Below the pieces are notes generated by a model that was not told the DNA's origin, made no database searches, and saw only the letters and a list, made by a program, of their open reading frames with translations. 7,086 nucleotides of DNA from an uncultured bacterium (GTDB lineage: Bacteria; Patescibacteriota; Minisyncoccia; Phycocordibacterales; UBA9973), in NCBI GenBank assembly GCA_903907175.1, contig CAIVNB010000082.1:1-7086 (forward strand), read 5' to 3'. Below are positions 4,452-7,086 of the stretch, one piece after another. Position numbers and translations under genes: made by a program. Position 1 is the first letter of the stretch, and each line of letters starts with the position of its first letter.

Positions 4452-7086
4452 CTATTTTACGTTCTTTAAGAAATTGAAGGTTTGATCAAAGTTTTTAAAT
4501 ATTACGTCCACGATAGATTCATTTAGACGTGGTGTAATCATGGTACGAATAGGAGTCTTTATTCTATTCCCCGCATCATCCACTGATGCAATCTGAATAC
4601 GATATATTGTTCCTGGTTTTAGTGTAGACAATATAACAACGTGATTTGTGACAAGAGTTGTAGTATCTTCTTGTTTATTTAGAAGTGGTTTATCAGGTGA
4701 ACCAGAACCTTCTTCAAAATAAACAATGGAAGTAGAAGGCTCATCTGTTTTCCAAGATATTATCGATTGTGCTCTATCTGTTCTTCCTGTTACTAAAGAA
4801 CTTTCAACTTTGAAATTACTGATAGCAGGAGGAGTTACATCAACGAGAGTTGTAACTGTAATTGGAGCATCTCCTTCAAAAACATTGCCCTTTTCATTGA
4901 GACCAGATATTTTTACTTCATAAGAAGTTCCTGGAGTTAAATTCTCAACCTTAATTGAATGGCTGGTACTCTTATTTGTGTTATCAATTATACGAGATAC
5001 TTCTCCGGATTTTAGATTCTTGTATTCCACAATAGAAGAAGTCGGCTCATCGGTAGTCCAAACAATTGTAAATGAATCTTTCTTTTTCTGAGTAATGGAA
5101 CCATGTATTTTTGATGCTTGTGTTGTGAATGTAACTTCTTCTGATTTACCAACTACTTGTGGTAGAGAGAATGCTCTTGCTTGTAAGTGATATAAGGTGT
5201 TTGATCTCAAATTGAGTAATTTTAATGTGTGATCAAAAGATTTTTCTGTTGTATCTGAAGTTTCAATTAGATATGGATTTTTCTTTGTTGCGTCATATGA
5301 ACTGTCTTCAATATAACCAACCACTGGAAATGCTTTAATGTTTGTGCGATAAGTTACTGTTGCACTATTTTCAGTAATATCTATAATTTTTGGTTTTTCT
5401 ATAAACGGAGGAATGAGTGCAGGTAATATAGATTCTATTGTTGTCTCAATTTCATTTTGGAATTGTTCAACATTGTCTAATTTTGTTAAGTCCGATGGAT
5501 TTTCACTAAAGAATTTTGTTTTAAATACTTTATCTTCAGTTGCACTTGAGTTGCCTGCCTTATCCACTGCTGTGATTTTCACGTGATAGTCGGTACCAAA
5601 TTTGAGACCTCGTATTTTAATGATATGTTCTTTGCCCCATGCATTGTTTGCTGAGTTATCATCATATTTAGTAGTTCTACCGTATTCTGCAAAAGTCAAA
5701 GTATCTTCATCTGTTGTAAAACTAACAGAAGCTTCAAATGCAGAAATATCATAAATCTTAACATCAGATATCACTGGCGCAGTAGTGTCAGGAATAAACA
5801 TTGACACATTAGGATTTGCTGGATTATTTGTAGTATGAGTATTATCTATCGTTATAACTTTTGTTACAGAAGGAATTGTAGAAAAAGTACTTTCTTCTGA
5901 TTGCGGTAAGGAAATATTATTCGATGCATCAATCGAACTTACAGTAAAGTAATATTTTGTATTTATTGTCAGAGTATTTGGAATTCCTAAAGTATCATTC
6001 GTTGAAGAATTTAATATGACCATGTGATAAATAGATTTAGATGTATCAAGAATAGTAGTACGATCAAGTGTCCCAGATACAGTGCCATAAAAAACTTGTG
6101 AAGTTGCTGGTTCGTCGGTAGTCCAAGTTATCGCTGCTCCTGTTGTAGTTATAACTGGCACAGCAATATCTGTTATTTTTGGAGGCGTAATATCTGTAAC
6201 ATTTACTGTTCGAGTTGCAGTTCCTGTAGTACCAGCTGCATCAGTTGCAGAATAAGTAATTATATTTCCAGTTGAAGCAGTTGAGGTATCAACTGTACCG
6301 GTTGCGCTCACTATCAGTGTTTCTCCGGTCACCTCAGCGACAGCTGTTGCTCCAGGATCAACAAATACTGAACCAGTATTAATGCTCATAGGATTTAATT
6401 CTGGATGATTGAGCGTGATTATCGGTGGTAAAGCATCTATTAGAGAAAATGTAGCAGCAATAGCATGAGGTGCTATAACATTTGTAAATGTATATGTTCC
6501 TGTAGTAGCCAAACTAACACCATCAACAAGTAAAGAAGAAATTTTATAATTAGTATCAGGAGTAATAGTATATGTATGATCTTGTTGTGAAGTTACAGAT
6601 CCAGTAGCAGGGCTAATAGTACCATGCGCACCTGAAGTCACAGTAATATTGTACGTATCAGCATATTTAACTATCACTGTTCGAGTTAACGTCGCTTTAT
6701 TTTTCGCAACATCACTTACACTATATGTAAGAGTATAAGTTCCAACAGCGTTAGCATTTACTGTACCTGTTGTTACAATAGAAGAAGTAAGAGTCCCATC
6801 TCTATCGTCAGTCGCAGTTGCGCCTGGATCTGTAAATGTAGAACCTACAATTACATTCATGGGATTATTCCCTGAAAGAGTTATCACGGGAGCTGTCGTG
6901 TCCGGAGCAGCTGTGAATGTAACATTGATTGTATGGCTAGCAATAACCCCTGAAAATGTATGAGTCGTAGCAGAAGCTATTTTTACTCCATCAACAGTAA
7001 GAGTATCTACTCCAAAGCCTGCATCCGGAGTAATGGTGAAAATCTGGTCTGCATGAACATTTACACTTACTGCACCAACTGGAGAA
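4452..7086 (-). CDS. Giant secreted modular Ig/fibronectin type III repeat protein, C-terminal 877 residues (5' end beyond right edge)
   Basis: The frame is open from base 7086 to the TAG at 4452, so the true start lies outside the window. The GTG at 6887 is internal. Numbering from the first visible residue: 1-60 is the end of a 'bacterial repeat' domain (FTITPDAGFGVDTLTVDGV); 64-141 is a DUF5011-like Ig domain (VITLSGNNPMNV, GSTFTDPGATATDDRDGTL); 143-214 and 219-297 repeat this pair. Five fibronectin type III-like domains follow at about 300-403, 433-524, 563-656, 657-748 and 749-852. Four carry the WTTDEP-type strand (ITWTTDEPATSQVFYG, FTTDEDTLTFAEYG, IVWTTDEPTSSIVEY, SWKTDEPSTSIVYF), and most have a Y-x-[VI]-x(5)-D-x-A-G-N-type end. 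The last 25 residues (ESIVDVIFKNFDQ...) look like an amphipathic helix, with no LPXTG motif, no C-terminal membrane segment and no type IX-like tail. Such proteins are typically extracellular and used for adhesion or as structural stalks; no enzyme motif is visible. Confidence 0.95.
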   Translation of the reverse strand, partial: SPVGAVSVNVHADQIFTITPDAGFGVDTLTVDGVKIASATTHTFSGVIASHTINVTFTAAPDTTAPVITLSGNNPMNVIVGSTFTDPGATATDDRDGTLTSSIVTTGTVNANAVGTYTLTYSVSDVAKNKATLTRTVIVKYADTYNITVTSGAHGTISPATGSVTSQQDHTYTITPDTNYKISSLLVDGVSLATTGTYTFTNVIAPHAIAATFSLIDALPPIITLNHPELNPMSINTGSVFVDPGATAVAEVTGETLIVSATGTVDTSTASTGNIITYSATDAAGTTGTATRTVNVTDITPPKITDIAVPVITTTGAAITWTTDEPATSQVFYGTVSGTLDRTTILDTSKSIYHMVILNSSTNDTLGIPNTLTINTKYYFTVSSIDASNNISLPQSEESTFSTIPSVTKVITIDNTHTTNNPANPNVSMFIPDTTAPVISDVKIYDISAFEASVSFTTDEDTLTFAEYGRTTKYDDNSANNAWGKEHIIKIRGLKFGTDYHVKITAVDKAGNSSATEDKVFKTKFFSENPSDLTKLDNVEQFQNEIETTIESILPALIPPFIEKPKIIDITENSATVTYRTNIKAFPVVGYIEDSSYDATKKNPYLIETSDTTEKSFDHTLKLLNLRSNTLYHLQARAFSLPQVVGKSEEVTFTTQASKIHGSITQKKKDSFTIVWTTDEPTSSIVEYKNLKSGEVSRIIDNTNKSTSHSIKVENLTPGTSYEVKISGLNEKGNVFEGDAPITVTTLVDVTPPAISNFKVESSLVTGRTDRAQSIISWKTDEPSTSIVYFEEGSGSPDKPLLNKQEDTTTLVTNHVVILSTLKPGTIYRIQIASVDDAGNRIKTPIRTMITPRLNESIVDVIFKNFDQTFNFLKNVK
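4530..6188 (-). repeat. Five fibronectin type III-like domains
   Basis: Domain boundaries in bases are about 6188-5877, 5789-5514, 5399-5118, 5117-4842 and 4841-4530. Each opens with a PP-x-I or PVIS-type strand and carries a [WF]-x-T-[DN] core strand followed by a YG/EY pair. Domain 3 is the most diverged (VTYRTNIKAFPVVGYIE). Domains 1-2 and 2-3 are separated by non-Ig linkers of about 30 and 38 residues; domains 3-5 abut. DNA-level identity between copies is low, so the expansion is old. Confidence 0.8.
6195..7085 (-). repeat. Tandem pair of two-domain modules (bacterial repeat + DUF5011-like Ig)
   Basis: Module 1 occupies bases 7085-6663 and is cut at its 5' end; module 2 occupies 6659-6195. 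Shared landmarks are ITPD...[FY], L-x-VDGV, F-x-[GN]-VIA-x-H, [AP]P-[VI]-ITL, NPM and FxDPGATA. Module 2's Ig domain lacks the DRDG segment seen in module 1 (TDDRDGTL versus AEVTGETL). The ladder probably continues upstream of the window. Confidence 0.8.

Noticed and set aside
560..4454. Recoded UGA (code 25, as in Gracilibacteria/SR1)
   Set aside because: All genes are complete and motif-consistent under the standard bacterial code with no in-frame TGA. The absence of TGA stops among only four is not evidence.
4726..4923. Plus-strand 65-codon open frame
   Set aside because: It lies opposite fibronectin domains 4-5 and has no independent support.
6885..6887. GTG at 6887 as the start of the fibronectin-type protein
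   Set aside because: The frame stays open to base 7086 and the upstream residues are a clean match to the same bacterial-repeat domain seen at 6659-6444, so the GTG is an internal valine of an Ig domain.
6195..7086. DNA tandem repeat or CRISPR-like array at the right end
   Set aside because: The repetition is at protein level (Ig modules of about 150 residues); nucleotide copies are diverged and there are no short identical direct repeats with spacers.

Overview
The window reads as part of a low-GC bacterial chromosome, roughly one third G+C by eye. Every convincing gene is on the minus strand, so the genes run from high to low coordinates. The most likely source is a Candidate Phyla Radiation (Patescibacteria, probably Parcubacteria-like) genome. 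The main clue is a surface protein with 'LSGYAWGENIGWVNLY'-type repeats followed by a 'KPWGVVYDSVTKQPLDPVYV' carboxypeptidase-regulatory-like domain. From memory this architecture is common in that group. Short gene spacing and weak or absent Shine-Dalgarno sequences agree with it. The lineage is an inference. The standard bacterial code fits all frames, and the four visible stops are TAA, TAA, TAA and TAG.

In transcription order (right to left): (1) 7086-4452 is the 3' part of a very large secreted protein. It has two tandem modules of 'bacterial repeat' plus DUF5011-like Ig domain, then five fibronectin type III-like domains; its start lies beyond the right edge. (2) 4451-4371 is a short spacer with a possible promoter whose -35/-10 gap is filled by an inverted repeat. 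(3) 4370-2460 is a 636-residue membrane protein with three GYAW repeats, a Pro/Thr/Asn-rich linker, and two carboxypeptidase-regulatory-like domains separated by a transmembrane hairpin. (4) 2459-2376 is a spacer with a possible promoter, two small hairpins and an in-frame four-codon mini-ORF. (5) 2375-1929 is a stand-alone receiver-domain response regulator. (6) 1945-560 is a MacB/LolD-type ABC ATPase, overlapping gene 5 by 17 bp, with a C-terminal extension made of a duplicated ~65-residue domain I do not recognise. (7) 548 to the left edge is the N-terminal third or so of the partner MacB/FtsX-type permease, 11 bp after the ATPase stop.

The last three genes almost certainly form one operon: a receiver protein, an ATPase with an unusual tail, and a permease. 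MacB/FtsX-type transporters usually do mechanical work across the membrane, moving peptides or lipoproteins or activating hydrolases, rather than bulk solute uptake. A receiver with no DNA-binding output, translationally coupled to such an ATPase, suggests (inference only) that phosphorylation controls the transporter by protein contact, perhaps through the duplicated tail. The two upstream genes encode large cell-surface proteins. They may belong to the same envelope or attachment function, but only orientation and proximity support that. No RNA genes, CRISPR arrays, insertion sequences or integrases are visible.
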